From assembly GCA_004194705.1 (NCBI GenBank), contig SADC01000724.1, positions 29,897 to 93,896 on the forward strand: a DNA stretch of 64,000 nt. Direction: 5' to 3'. Shown here piece after piece: positions 22,856 through 36,800 of this stretch. The position numbers and the translations under genes are program-made. How positions within the stretch are numbered: the stretch's first letter is position 1; every line of letters starts with the position of its first letter. Source of the stretch: Ditylenchus dipsaci (taxonomy: Eukaryota > Nematoda > Chromadorea > Rhabditida > Anguinidae). A model generated the notes under the pieces. The model saw nothing but the letters and a program-made list of their open reading frames with translations. It did not search any database and had not been told where the DNA came from.

Positions 22856-23804
22856 TAATATTACTGTGTATTTTAGTATGTCTGAGTATTTTGAGATTAA
22901 TTGCTCACGACTACCAATCGATAAAGTAATCATTTTGTAGCCGAAAATTTGTTTTCTTATGTCATTGCTTTAGTTATTCATCACCCTCATTGGCTCTCGT
23001 CCTTGGAGAACCATCTTGTTGCTATGTGTTTTCTCGCAACCAGTCAAAATTCTATGCCGATTCTTTGCCATTTATATATGGCCAAAAGGAAGCAAGGTGT
23101 ATATGTTTTTTGTTGTTTTTGGCCCTCTTCTCTGAGCACTTGTATAGATAAGTGGGAGGTGGACGAACTATGCAGTTGCTTTGCTGTTGTGAAATTTAGG
23201 TTAGTTTATGCTTATTTTGATAGTGAAACCGCAGTAAATCTGATAAGATGTGTGTAATGCAGGGTTCCCAGACGTTCTTATTGAGATTAAAAATCTTATT
23301 TTTTTTAGAATTTTACGTCAAAATCTCATTTTTAGCACCAAAAGAGCAATAAGCAATGGATAAAACAGCATATTTTGGTTAAATATTCTAACATGTCCTT
23401 ATTTTGAGCAAATGTCATTATTTTCTGCAAAAGTATCTCACAATGTGAAAAACAAAAGTTTTGCTTGATCCCCCATGTAATTTAGGCCTTTCTTATTTAA
23501 TAGCCGCCCCCAGACCAGCACTCAAACCAAGAAGGGACCAAGTAAAAATTATATTTTTGACATTCTACACCGAAAACAATCTCACGAAAACTTGCGTAAA
23601 TCTTTGTTTACAGAATTTTGGAATCGCGTCAGAACGAAAATTTATGAAATTTTATGAATGTACGAGTTTCTCGATACACCATGTACAACGTCAATTTAGT
23701 GTGTCAGTCATGATTTTTTGTGTTTTTAGCGGTTGAACAGCAGCATAAGGAATTAGGTGCTGGATTTCACTAATTTCCTGCTGCTATTCACTTACAGCCC
23801 TAAA
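22856..23804. other. no supported gene
   Basis: Plus ORFs 22949-23257 (102 codons) and 23461-23736 (91 codons) have no recognisable motif or splice context. AT-rich spacer upstream of the SAXO gene. Confidence 0.3.
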
Positions 23805-23985
23805 AAATACCGACCCTACTTGGATATACCCCCCCCCAAATCAACTTTTTTTTTAAAAAGTGTTTCCAATCACCTTATATCGACCTAAAATGGCCTCAGC
23901 CTATTTTTGAGTTCTGGTCAATAAAAAATTGAGTTTTGGATACTTTTAAATCATTTGGGGGGGGGGGGGGGGTGGGTTATATCCA
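23805..23985. repeat. inverted repeat with poly-C/poly-G arms
   Basis: CTACTTGGATATACCCCCCC and the inverse GGGGGGTGGGTTATATCCAAG. Similar GGGTATATCATAGTAG pieces lie at 56735-56790. Confidence 0.6.
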
Positions 23986-24003
23986 AGTAGCGCCGAAATA
24001 CCA

Positions 24004-24180
24004 TATACCAAAACCATATAATACGCCTCAAAATAAACTTTTTTTAATCTGACTCAGGATGAGCACGTGTTCATCCTGAGTCAGATTTCGCACCATGGAA
24101 ACTTTTTGACTAAAACTATTTTTAAAAGGGCATAATTCAGAAATAAAAATCAAAGTTCATTTTGAGGCGTGTTATATGTC
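24004..24180. repeat. palindromic element
   Basis: ATAATACGCCTCAAAATAAA / its inverse near 24160-24175, with a central hairpin AATCTGACTCAGGATGA...TCATCCTGAGTCAGATT. Confidence 0.65.
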
Positions 24181-24302
24181 GTATATCTTCTAATAAGGAC
24201 CCATGGGGCCTTGTTTTTCAAACCCTGAGAATCGGAAAATTTTGAAGGCAATTATGAATTTTCTAGGTGCTTAAAAAAATCTGAAAAGTGAAATCAGGAG
24301 TA

Positions 24303-24672
24303 GGGTTGTCGAGCGCTTGAAATTTTCGAGTCAAGCGCTCGATTCGATATTCGAAATTCGAAATTTTCGAGCGCTCGATTCGAAATTCGAAAATTTTAGA
24401 GCGCTCGAAATTCGATTTTTTTTGCGGCTTCGCCGCCTCTTCTATGGATTATTAGAAATAAATTAATCGGAAACATGGTTAATCGACCATACATGACCAC
24501 TTCACCACGCAAACGAATTTATTGTATCAGCATTTTACACAATTGAATCATTTTCTTCTAACAAAAATTCGAAAGCATAATTCGAAGTTTTTTTTCGAGC
24601 CCCCGAAATTAGAAAATTTTCGAACTTTCGAGCGAAAGTTCGAAATAGAGCGCTCCATTTGACAAGAGCCTT
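24303..24672. repeat. TCGA-rich foldback element
   Basis: Dense GAGCGCTCGATTCGAAATTC units in both orientations, starting TAGGGTTGTCGAGCG and ending GCGCTCCATTTGACAAGAGCC. Related TTTCGAGTACTTGACTCGA sequence lies at 33130-33235 and 44455-44550. Confidence 0.55.
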
Positions 24673-24865
24673 CGTGCTAATATAAAAACGCGAAATATAT
24701 ATTTGCAAAAAATATTTTCTCTGGGATGAGAAATAGGGTTCCTATGGCCTTATTAGAAGGTGGGGTCTTATTAAAAGGCATATAGTACATCTAGTATTAG
24801 AGTTTGAATGTAATTTCATCAATTTTCTTGTATTTTTCAGTGTTTCTTTGTGTTAAACCATCCTT

Positions 24866-27800
24866 ATGAGTGGTGGAACTGCAGTTTTACGGCCAGTTTC
24901 TGCTAGCACAAATGGTGAAGAAAAATGCATCTGTGAGCTGTGTGAGTGTGGGTAGGCCGCAAATATTCACTCCATTGACAAAATTTTAATCCTTTCGACT
25001 CAGAGATCACCATTGCCCTCATGACAGCAGCTTTCAATTGGGCGGAGGAGTGGAATTTGGCAGTAGTGAGTATGGAAAAAGCTTCACGGGAAAAAGTCAG
25101 AGGTGCGAGAGCTTATTCGACCGCATTCCAATAATTTGGCTCAGACTGGCGAGCTTGATATGGGCACCACCAATCGAGGTTATTTTGACTAGAATATGTC
25201 CACAATGACAAATTTTTTAAAAAGTAAATTTTTTTCTGTAGGACGAACCTTTTTATTTCCACAAAGAATTCCACATTCAACAGAAAACGTAAATTTTTTC
25301 GGAAAAGAGTATTAAAAGTATTTGTAAAAAGAAAAAAAGTAAAAATCCTTCAACCCCAATAAACATTTTTTACTGTAAGAAAAAATTTGCCTTTCTCCGT
25401 GACCTCATAAAACGAAATATTTATTTATTTGAAATAGTTTCATTCAGTAATTTATATAACTAAAGTTAAATCAAAAGGGTAAGACCAAAATTCCGCCAAA
25501 CACAATTACGGGGAGCATCATGACGCGACGCATACTGTATAACTCTATTAATCCCCACTCTCTAATAATTACACCCCTTCGTCGTTTTTTATTTACAATT
25601 TCAAAAATTTTCAGAAGTTGAAAATTAATCCGCCATGGGGGATTGGTAGAGGTTACGTGGTAATTCCGCGGAATTCTCATTTTGGACATCTAACGAACAT
25701 CTAAACTAAATGTTGCCACCGGATTCGCATTCAGCATGGTCAATTTGCATACGAAGGTGGTCTAATTAAATTAAAAACTAATTAAAGGACCATGTCTTGT
25801 GCACGCAGTGGCATGTGCAAAATTTGAATTGGCGGGGGACACTTCTCTTTTGTCTCAAACTTTACTCTTCGGAGTCGTTCGCCATAACTCCAAAGAGCAC
25901 AGTGCGAGACAGATGAGAACTGTCCCCGTCAATTAAATTTCGCACGTGCCACTAAAAACTAAAAAAACTAACTTACAAATTGAAATATTGGCGCTAGCGA
26001 ATAACACAGGATTACGATTTTGCCAATAGTTTTTTAAAACCCTTGGCTCTAGTCTGATCACCCTAAAATAGCTATAACTACCCTTTCGAACAACATGTTT
26101 AGGCTCAGGACTCATGCTCAGGAATAACCAGCTTATAAAATTCATGACTAAAAATGTCTTACGCACATTTTCCGGGTCTGGGACTGATATTTGTGACCAT
26201 AGTTGGGCTGCCGCCGGCGGCACCCTTCGGTTACCTTCGGCGGCCTCCAGCGGTACCCGGCGGTCATAGTTTCTTGAGATGATTGAGCCGCTCTCCTCTG
26301 AAAAATCTATGACCGCCGGCACCGCCGGAGGGACGCCGAAGGTAACCGAAGGGGTGCCGCCGGCGGCAGTCCAACTAAGTTCGTGACTAAAGTCAAATCT
26401 CGGTTATGCGCCATCCCAGTTATATGCCACCCTAAATATACTGCATTTGGTTGAGGTAGCTTATTCTTAGTCAACTGACACCCCGGTTATACGCCACCCT
26501 AAGGTTGGTCCCTTGGGGGAGGGGCGTATAAGCAAGATTTGACTGTAATATAAACTTCGCAAAATTAGGGTAAAAAGTTGTCGGACCCTAGGCGAGGAAA
26601 GACTTTTCAGGTGGTCAACATGAAAAAGATTGAGTGTACGCCAAATAATTGATAATAATTTGATAAATAATTGATTTCAGCCGATTTTAAACAATGGCCT
26701 AATCAGTTGGTGAAGGCTGTCAGACCGGAAGAAATTCATGTGGTAAGTTAGTATTGATCTTTTTTTTAAACGTTTAAAAAAATGTAACAAATCATGCGTA
26801 AGACTTCCATGGGCATGCTTCAGTCACAGTTTCGATTATGCTACTCCGTCGTGCTAAAAATGGTTATACTTCTTTTTCCGCCTAATTTTGATTCTCGACA
26901 CGAAATCAACCATTTTAAAAATTTTTTGTGTGACATTCAGGGGTGGGCAAAGGCCAGATGGCTGGAGACCCACTCCGGAATGGCATAAGGCTAAAATTAT
27001 TGGTTTTTTGGGGGTTTGCTAAAGGGGAGTAAACTTTTTGAGAAAAATCGATTGAGCGGATCAGATTTCGGGTCCGATCGGCTTAATCGCCCACAACTCC
27101 ACCCTGATGCACTCGAAACCACCATAAACCTGCAATTCTGAGCGATTAAGCCGATCGGACCCGAAATTTGATCCGCTCAATCGATTTTTCTCGAAAAATT
27201 TTTACTCCTCCTTTAGTAACCCCCAAAAAACCAATAATTTTAGCCTTTTGGCCATTCCGGAGTGGGTCTCCAGCCATCTGGCCTTTGCCCACCCCTGAAT
27301 TTCACACAAAAAATTTTTAAAATGGTTGATTTCGTGTCGAGAATCAAAATTAGGCGGAAAAAAGAGTAAATTAGGCGGAAAAAGAAGTAAATTAGACGGA
27401 GAAAAAAGTGTTTTAGGCGGAAAAAAATTAGGCAGAGAAAAAAGTGTTTTAGGCGGAAAAAAAATTAGGCGGAGAAAAAAGGCTAAAATTGATTTACGCC
27501 CTCAAAAACTGATTTACGCCCTCAAAATACTGGTTTACGCCTCAAATCTATATATTGCCATTTTTTGTCAAATTTTTGTTGCCACTTTTTCAATATTTTT
27601 ACACCAGCATGTAGCCCTGAATCTTGGCTTTCTAACAAGTTATTGACTGATTTTCTGAGATTTCAAAAAGCTGGAGAAAAAAGTCTTTGTATGGAGCAAA
27701 TTTTTCTAAAAATGTGCTCCATACAAAGACTTTTTTCTCCAGCTTTTTGAAATCTCAGAAAATCAGTCAATAACTTGTTAGAAAGCCAAGATTCAGGGCT

Positions 27801-30800
27801 ACATGCTGGTGTAAAAAATATTGAAAAAGTGGCAACAAAAATTTGACAAAAAAATGGCAATATATAGATTTGAGGGCGTAAACCAGTATTTTGAGGGCGT
27901 AAATCAGTTTTTTGAGGGCGTAACTACTTATAGCCGAGAAAAAGGCTGTAACTAATTTACCCCGCCAAATTACTGATTTACCCGCCAAATTATTTTTTTA
28001 CCCGCCAAATTTGAATTTTGAGCAAAATACTCGTTTACCCCGCCAAATTACTGATTTACCCCGCCAAATTTGAATTTACCCCGCCAAATTTGAATTTTCG
28101 CTGAAATACTGCAGTAAATTTTGCGGGAATTCAGATTTTACAGTCAAAAATGACTTGGATCGCTCAAAATCCCACCCCGAGTGGCCAGAAGCCCCTGAAA
28201 GTTGGTTTTTGGGGTTTACTAAAGGGGGGGTAAACTTTTTGCGAAAAATCGATTGAGCGGATCAGATTTCGGGTCCGATGGGCTCAATCGCTCAGGATTC
28301 CACCCTTAACCATTTTCAACCATCTTAAACCAACCTAAGCACTGATTTAGGGTAGTTAGATACTGGTCTGGAGCAGTTTGGGATGGTTTAGGGTGGTTTA
28401 AGATGGTTGAGAATGGTTAAGGGTGGAATTCTGAGCGATTGAGCCCATCGGACCCGAAATCTGATCGGCTCAATCGATTTTTCGCAAAAAGTTTACCCCC
28501 CTTTAGTAAACCCCCAAAACCCACTTTCAGGGGCTTCTGGCCACTCGGGGGTGGGATTTTGAGCGATCCAAGTCATTTTTGACTGTAAAATCTGAATTCC
28601 CGCAAAATTTACTGCAGTATTTCACCGAAAATTCAAATTTGGCGGGGTAAATTCAAATTGGCGGGGTAAATCAGTAATTTGGCGGGGTAAACGAGTATTT
28701 TGCTCAAATTCAAATTTGGCGGGTAAAAAAATAATTTGCGGGGTAAATCAGTAATTTGGCGGGTAAAAACAATTTGAGCCGAGAAAAAAGTGTTTTAGGC
28801 GGAAAAAGAAGTAAATTAGGCGGAGAAAAAAGTATTGTCCGTAAAGAGTCTATGAAAATAAAGATTGCAAAAAAAGTATACTGGTATATAGCCCATGCAT
28901 ATCCGGCAACCGGACATTTACGATTTTAAAAAACTTTTGTCCGCGGACATTTACGATTTTAATCGGATTTGTCCGCTCGTATTGTCCGCGGACATTTACG
29001 ATTTTAAAAACATTTGTCCGCGGACATTTACGATTTTAATCGGATTTGTCCGTTTATTTTTTGTCAAGGCGCATTATTATTTGTGTCACATGTATTTTCT
29101 CATTGTTTCGTTTGTTAGTTATTTTTCTTGAAAACTGTTGGACTTTCTTCGCTCAATTCAAGACGCTATGTGCTATGCCAAGGGCCAAAATCCTGACGAA
29201 GATGAATTTGAGGATGACGATCAGGAGGATGAAGAAACGTGTTATACCTTATGGATGATATAAATGTTATGGAAATTGTTTGATTGTAAGTTTATGTTAT
29301 GAAAATAAAATGATGCCTTGTTTGTCTCTGTCTTAAGTATTATATCGAAAAAAAAATCTGACATGTGTGAGACAAATTGTGAGCTAACTTGAAAGATGCA
29401 AAAATTAAAAAATCGTAAATGTCCGCGACAAATCCGATTAAAATCGTAAATGTCCGCGGACAAAATGTTTTTAAAATCGTAAATGTCCGCGGACAAAATG
29501 TTTTTAAAATCGTAAATGTCCGGTTGCCTTCGAATCCACCTAGTGACAGACTTACTTTTTGAAGTTTAAATCGGGTAACATCAAGGTTTAAATTGGGTAA
29601 AAGTAAAGTTTAAATAGACTGAAAACCTAGTTTAAATTAGGTAAAAACAAAGTTTAAATTGGGTAAAGTGCAAGTTTAAATAAGGTAAAGTAAAGTTTAA
29701 ATTGAGTAAGGTGAAACTTTAAATAGGGTCATGTTAAAGGAGCATGTTCATGCAGTCACTTTCAATTGTTGATATTTGAATTCCCGGGACCAATCCTACA
29801 AGTGGAATTATGACACGAAATGTTTTTTTCAAATAAATATTTTTTGCTTTTCAAGCAAATTATTTTTTTGGCTTGTTAATTTTTGCACCCAAGTCACCCG
29901 TTTTCGATGCAGACTTTACCACCTGAGCCGGTTTTATGCATTAGTTTCAGGTGAATAGGTAAGGCATCTCGTTGTTGTGCTAAAAGTGCTTCAAATTGCT
30001 ATTAGATAAGAGCTCTAGAGTTCTAACTTATTATCAGATAAGTTTTTCTCTCCCATTTGCCGTATTTTTCTTTTCTCTCTTCCCTCTTTTTCAGGTAATG
30101 TGCAAGGGAATTTTGGATTATCAAAAGCGTCGAGAAGTCGTGTTTCCAAATCAATTATCCCCAAGACGTCTATATTTTCGAGGTCGAGATCATCAAGAAG
30201 CCGAAGTTCGAAGCGGGCAAGCTGCTCAAAATGCGGACTGCTGAGGCTTTTTCTTGCAGAAATGACGAGGTCACTTACCGTTCATATGCCTGTTTGCACT
30301 GGTGTCTAGTGTCTTAACGTGCTTCAAACTTCTATTAGATAAGTTGTTTAGGTAATTTGCAGTCCATTTCTTTTCTCTTGTCGTCCTTTTCAGGTTATCT
30401 GCAAGGGCAATTATGCTGATCGTATGCGCTCTGGTCGTGCTGTCTACTTGGTTGGTGTAATTGAGCCATATCTACTGCGATCTTCCCTGTTTATGGAAAA
30501 AGGTCTTTGATTTGGATGGATTTACAAGAACAAGATATAACACATTGTCTATTCCTCAGCTTCCTTTCTATGGCGCCTTTTTTACCTTGCGTTTAAGCCT
30601 TTTATAATACGGTTATTTCTTGTTTTTCTCAGGTACCGTATTTTCTCTAATAGCTCACCCGTCTCTATTAACTCACCCCCCTCTACTTTGATGACCTATA
30701 TCTCAGCCCTAAGCAAATATTTTACATCCTTGTTTATTGCGTTTTCTTAACTCCACGAGCTCTATCAATTCCACTTTTAAGATTTCGGTTGAGCACCCAA

Positions 30801-33800
30801 AAATCTCAAGATCTACCTTAAAAATTTCCGATTTTCAAGGGGTTGAAATAACTCACCCGGTGAGCTATTAGAGAAATACGGTAATTACGAAAGACGCAAT
30901 TTAGAAGCTACACTCCAGAAGCTAGAATGTTTCAGTGATGTCCAAGAACCGTATGATGCACACACTGGTTGACTTAGCTTTTTCGGTTTTCAGACGCTTT
31001 TGCGGTTCTTTTTAGGTTCGCTCGTCATGTAAATTTATTTTTTCACGCAATTACCACTACAACTGCATACAGCTTGACAAAGTCGTCAATAGACTGTCAA
31101 GTCAGAATTTTTCGTATGTTGAAACTACTGACTTTGCCAGCTGTATGTGGCCGAGGTGTCACTCTCTATGTGCCTTCCTGCTCTATACCCATGGCAGTAT
31201 GGCTAGGCCTGTGTAACATAACTGTCAGAGCAGGTTAACTTCCATATAAGAGGCTGCCTAGCGAGAGTTGTCTTATCTGATGTTCACGTCATTTATTTTT
31301 AGGTCTTATCGTGAATCTACAAGGGTAATCTCTAGGTCTTCTCGAAATGATATATTCCAGCTTAAAAAAAATCAGACCGGATATCAAGGGTAACATTAGG
31401 GGCAACATAATAAACTCCGAAGTAGCTGCTCATTCACGATAAGACCTGAAAATAAATGAAGTGAACATCAGATAAGACAACTCTCGCTAGGCAGCCTCTT
31501 ATAGGGGAGTTAACGTGCTCTGACAGTTATGTTACGCAGGCCTAGCCATACTGTCACGGGTATAGAGCACGAAGGCACATAGAGAGTGACACTTCGGTCA
31601 CATACAGCCGACAAAGTCATTAGTTGCAACACATACGAAAATTCTGACTTGACAGTCTATTGACGACTTTGTCAAGCTGTATGCAGTTGTAGTGGTAATT
31701 GCGTGAAAAAAAAATAAATTTACATGACGAGCGAACCTAAAAAGAACCGTAAAAGCGTCTGAAAACCGAAAAAGCTAAGTCAACCAGTGCGTCCATCATA
31801 CGGTTCATGGAATCACTAAAATATTCTAGCTTCATAAAATACAAGGCTAAACACAAGGTAAAAAATGCCCCATAGAAACACACAAAAGATGAAATACCGG
31901 TAAAACTGCAAACTAGAGTTGTAGAAATTCCCGGACATATAGAAAACCCGGAATATTCCCGGGAACATTGGGAATATTCCCGGGAATGTTCCCATTGTAC
32001 AACCCTACTACTAATTGGAGGGGGGAGGGTGTTTCACACATTTCGTACAAAATTTGAATTTTAGGGGTAGGATACATATTCTGAGGGGTGCTTTCAATTC
32101 GCGCCAATAAAATAGAGTCAACAATACAGACAGACTCAGCAAAGCGTTCTTACTAAGGTTCGTTATTACCGCAGCCATCTTGTTTTTCAAGATGGACCCG
32201 AATCGAAGACCTGAAAATCACTAGTCATTTTGTATGAACAGAGAAGACTTTAGGAGAGAAATACTCAATTATAGCAACCAAGTAGACAGCACCACTAGTT
32301 CTCACACGATCAGCATTATTGTCCTTGATGATAACCTAAAAGGAAAAACAAGAGAAAAGAAATGGACAGCGAATTATCTTAACAACTTATCTAAAAAATT
32401 TGGATCCCATTGAGACACTAGACACTAACGCAAACAGGCATATGGACGCTATGTGATCTCATCATATCTGGAAGTAATGAACTTAGCAGTCTTATCAGTT
32501 CCAGCAGCTTGCCCCTTCCCAACTTCGACTTCTTGATGATATTGACATTTCGAAAGTAGACATCTCTGAAAGAATAGATTTGGACTCTCGACTGCTCGAC
32601 ACCCTTGATCATCCTAATTCTTCTTTCCGACAACCTGAAAAAGACATACAAGAGAAAAGAAATAGACGGCGAATTGGCTAGAAAAACTTATCTAATGAAA
32701 GTGTGGGGCACTTATTAGCGAAGCAATGCGATTGTTTTCCCTACCAACATCCACAATGCAATCGAAATACCTGAAACTAATACATAAAACCGGCTCAGGT
32801 GGTGAAGTCTGCATCGAAAACGGGTGACTTGGGTGCAAAATAACAAGCCAAAAAAAGAATTTGCTTGAAAAGCAAAAAATATTTATTTGAAAAAAACATT
32901 TCGTGTCATAATTCCACTTGTAGGATTGGTCCCCGGGAATTCAAATATCAACAATTGAAAGTGACTGCGTGAACATGCTCCTTAAGGTACTAGGTCGTCG
33001 TTTTTAAAGTTTAATATTTGCTTGAATTAAAGTTTAACATGACCCAATTTAAACCCAACCCCGAGTTCCTGTCATTGGGAAAAAATTTTGGCCTTGAGCA
33101 CATTTTTGATTATCAAAGTCTATACTTTATACTCAAAATTTTCGAGTACTTGACTCGATGCTCGAAACTCTAAATTTTTGAATAATACTCGAAATTACTT
33201 GATTTCGAGTACTCGACTGGACAACCCTAGTAATTACCTTCCCCTTTTAATAATGTGTCATGTTGATTGGTCAATTACCGAATTTCGGGCCGAAAAAGTT
33301 TGCAATGACTTCGACCACAATACGACTTCCGTGCAAATCTATAGCACAGTGACATGGTTGGAACAAAAAGCAAAAAACTATCGTCAAAAGGCTAGCAATA
33401 AATACGCGAGAAAAACATAGTGCTTTTATTAAAATTTTAAGCATTACACATATACTCCCAGAGAGCTAAACAGAGTCAAAACATTTTAAGATAATGGATT
33501 CCGCAAATTGTCAAAAGTCATCCGGCACTCTAAAGATAGGAACGTCCACCACCCTGGCTCACAGCACAATATAGCTTGTCACGGTCATCTGCATTCGGAC
33601 ATTGACTGTACGGCGCGCACACGTTGTTGAGGCGGAAGCATCGCGATCCAGAAGAGCACATGTACGTCTTGAATGGATGCAACATGCATTCTGAAAAAAG
33701 CGAGAGACTAATCAGTTTATTTACCACAAAACAAACCTTGGCAAGAGCAATCTTTCTCATCTGACCCATCGAGGCAGTCATCGATTCCATCACAGCGCTT

Positions 33801-36800
33801 CGTAATCAAAATGCACTTCTCATCGTCAGAGCAGAGAAAGCTGCCCCGGTTGCACTCGGCACAGTTCAGCTCGTCTTCTCCACCAGGGCAATCATTGTAA
33901 CCTGTGATAAGTAACATTTTCAAAAACAAGGAAAAATTCAGATAAAATGTCTGACCATCGCATTTCTGATCCTTCGAGTAGCAGCTGTCACGGCCAGCGA
34001 AGGTCTGAGATGCGCACTTGATCATGCCTGGCTTGTTGCAACCGCAGTCTTCCTCGTCAGCGTTGTTGCCACAGTCATTCTTGCCGTCACATAACTGTAA
34101 AATATTGTAATATTCAAAACAAGAATGTGAATGAGTTTTCTACCTTGGAGCGATGCACACACTTGGTCAGACTAGAGACGCATTTGTAGACGAATTGAGA
34201 TGACAATCGAATGAGGTCTGTGGATTGCATTCTCTGCAGTAACCATCGCAGGGCTCCACCATTCCACTGCATGCATAAAGCCAATCGTAGACAATTCCAT
34301 CAGCACACCTGACAGTTCTAGATGACTTCTCAGCGTTGATTTGGCAAGACCCAGGGCAGTCCTCTTCATCCTCACCACCGGGACAGTCACGCTTTCCATC
34401 GCAGATTCTCGACTTATCCAGACACATTTTGACTTCACCATCACACAGAGCTTTGGAGTTTCCTGAACATGTCTTGCAATCACAGCCCTAAAATCAAACA
34501 AATAGTGAACCGAACTAGACGAGGAAAACACTCACTAACTCGTCTGAGGCATCAGGACAGTCCAAATTGCCATCACACAACTTCCACTTGGGAATGCACG
34601 TAGAGAGAGGCTTGCACAGCTTAGCACCATTCTTGCATTCGGAACAGCCTTTCTCATCTTCACCATCTGGGCAGTGAGCGTCTCCATCGCAGATCATGTT
34701 GTCTGACAAGCAGATATTACCATTCTTGCACTTACGCTGATCTTCCGGACATATTTCGTGACAGTATGCCTTTTCGTCAGCTCCATTGGCGCAGTCTTGC
34801 TTTCCATCACAAATCATATCGCCGCGAAGACATTTTATCGGTTTCTCCTGATCATTTGCGGCACATGAAAGAGTAGTCTGGCAACCTGTAGAGAAGAGTA
34901 AACCATTTAAACAGGACAATGATATTCGTAAAACTTACGATGGCAATCCATTTCGTCGCTTCCATCGGCGCATTGCTCAATTCCATCACAGCGCTGGTAG
35001 GTAGCAATGACATGGCTCTGATAATAAGTTATTGACAGTTACGAACAACAACGAATTTTAAAACTGCCTACCGGCTCGTTCGTGCAAGCGAAACCGAAAC
35101 CTTTGCAAGCAGTGATGTTTGGCGCAGAACAGAGCTGGACTGGAAAATCATCGGCTCCGGAGCGCTGTAGCTGTCGTTCACCCACTCCATATGGTCTCTG
35201 AAGAGGCGAATCGGCGATATTGGCACTTCGGCAGCGGCAGGATCACCCTTCATGTACGTGAGAGCAAAGGCCAGCGGAATTGAAGCAACCAGCAGCATGA
35301 CAAGCACAACGCCGAGAATTACCAGAGCAAAAGAGGGGATGGAAGCGAGACAGGCACAGCAAGTAGTAGAGACGTATTCGCGGAAGTCATCAGCTTTGTG
35401 CTTCAAACGCTCAAAGAGTCCAGGCTTTCCAACAGACCTAAAGACACTTTGGTAAATATATCTAAAATTGCAACCTAGGAAGAAACGCACATATCCGTAA
35501 CGTCGTAAGAAGCATTTCTTCCAAGAAGTTCACTTTCAGCTGTAGTCATAGCACGTGTGGAGCTTTTCACAATCTGAAGACGGAAACTGATTAGAAAAGA
35601 ACATATCACGCTAACAACAAGATTCTATTCTAGACAAAAAATACAGACAAGCAAGACTTGTGCAAAAAACAAATGAATGAATACCACATCTCTGTGAATA
35701 AAAGACCCTGATAGGCGATTTGAATGAATTAAGCTGATTTTTGTGAGTAGACGTTTGGCTACCAAATGGGACATTTTTGGCGTTCTGCCCTATGTTCTGT
35801 TTAAGCCACTTAGGCCTATTTTTTCAGCCATTTTTGCAGTTCGTAAGACATTTTTTTGGTCACTAAGCCTAAAACCTAAGCCTAAGCCTAAGGCCTAAGC
35901 CTAAACCTAAGCCTAAGTAGGCCTAAGTGGCTAAAACAGAACATAGGGCAGAACGCCAAAAATGTCCCATTTGTAGCCAAACGCCCCTACGCCGATTTTT
36001 TGCCTGACCAAACTCTACTTGGATTCATATTGGATTTGAAGGAATTCAAAAAAGAAATATTTCGTCAAAGAATCTTTTCAATAAAAATTTTCGACTTTGT
36101 TAAAATTTACGAGGAACCCCTTGAATGGATATTTTTTGAGATTTTCTGTTAGAATTTAAAAAAACTCATAGTTTTCAGGTGAAATTGGATCGTATGCTTC
36201 AGTAATTATAGCATAGATACGAAACTATCATTTTTACGTCTATATTCCTCATTCAGCTTTGAATAAATAAGTAAAGTCAAATGTCGAATAAGAAGTCGGT
36301 AGTCCCATTTAAACTTTTTTACTCTGATGAAAAAAATTGCCTGCTGTTTTTGTAGGCGTAGCCAGGGAGTAGGGCTAGCTGAGCTATAACCCCTATTCAG
36401 GATATTTAGGCTTTTTAGCCCACTCCTCCTGTCAGAAAATGCTGTGTACCGTATATTCTCTATTAATTCCCCTCCCCGAAATCCGAAATTTTCAATTTTA
36501 TGGCATTGCCTATTGACCCACTTTTTAAAATAATCTAATGTAGCCCAGATTTCCAGCTATATTTTGGTACGTTAAATATCCAAGAGTCTATTTAAAAAAG
36601 TGGTCGATAGGCAATACCGTAAAGTTGAAAATTCCGGACTTCGGGGAGGGAATTAAAGGGCATACCAGTCGGTTACAGCGAAAAAAAAAAGCGCGGACCA
36701 GCAGTGTTTTTCTACCTTAAAAACTTTTGATAAGCGTCCTACCTGATCAGATCAGATGAAAGTTTAGCAGTATAAGGTCCTCAATATCAGATTTCACACC

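Larger units (their letters stand above)
25179..26680. other. SAXO intron 2 with three MITEs
   Basis: Donor GTTATT after CGAG; acceptor TTGATTTCAG at 26671-26680. It contains the elements at 25808-25956, 26209-26373 and 26390-26545. Minus ORFs 25471-25689 and 25933-26322 have no motif and overlap these repeats. Confidence 0.5.
29738..32982. mobile_element. 3.2-kb inverted-repeat element carrying H2A-like exons (copy A only)
   Basis: Perfect inverted ends AGGAGCATGTTCA / TGAACATGCTCCT are flanked by TAA (29735-29737, 32983-32985). The empty site is intact in copy B at about 44300 (ATGTTAAGGTAC). The two arms extend toward a centre near 31360 but are diverged. Each arm contains exon-like blocks after polypyrimidine-TTTCAG, encoding histone H2A fragments. 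A CCGTATT MITE (30636-30881) sits in the left arm only. A 3-bp TAA duplication is Harbinger-like, but no transposase is present. It lies in SAXO intron 3. Confidence 0.85.

Noticed and set aside
31070..31700. Further H2A coding sequence (helix 3 and C-tail) near the centre of the 3.2-kb element
   Set aside because: Only on the wrong strand relative to the H2A frames did a weak DDFVKL-like reading appear; not supported.
34172..34531. 119-codon minus ORF and its copy B counterpart at 45485-45799
   Set aside because: Out-of-frame shadow of EGG-like exon 5; the LDLa cysteines are in the other frame.
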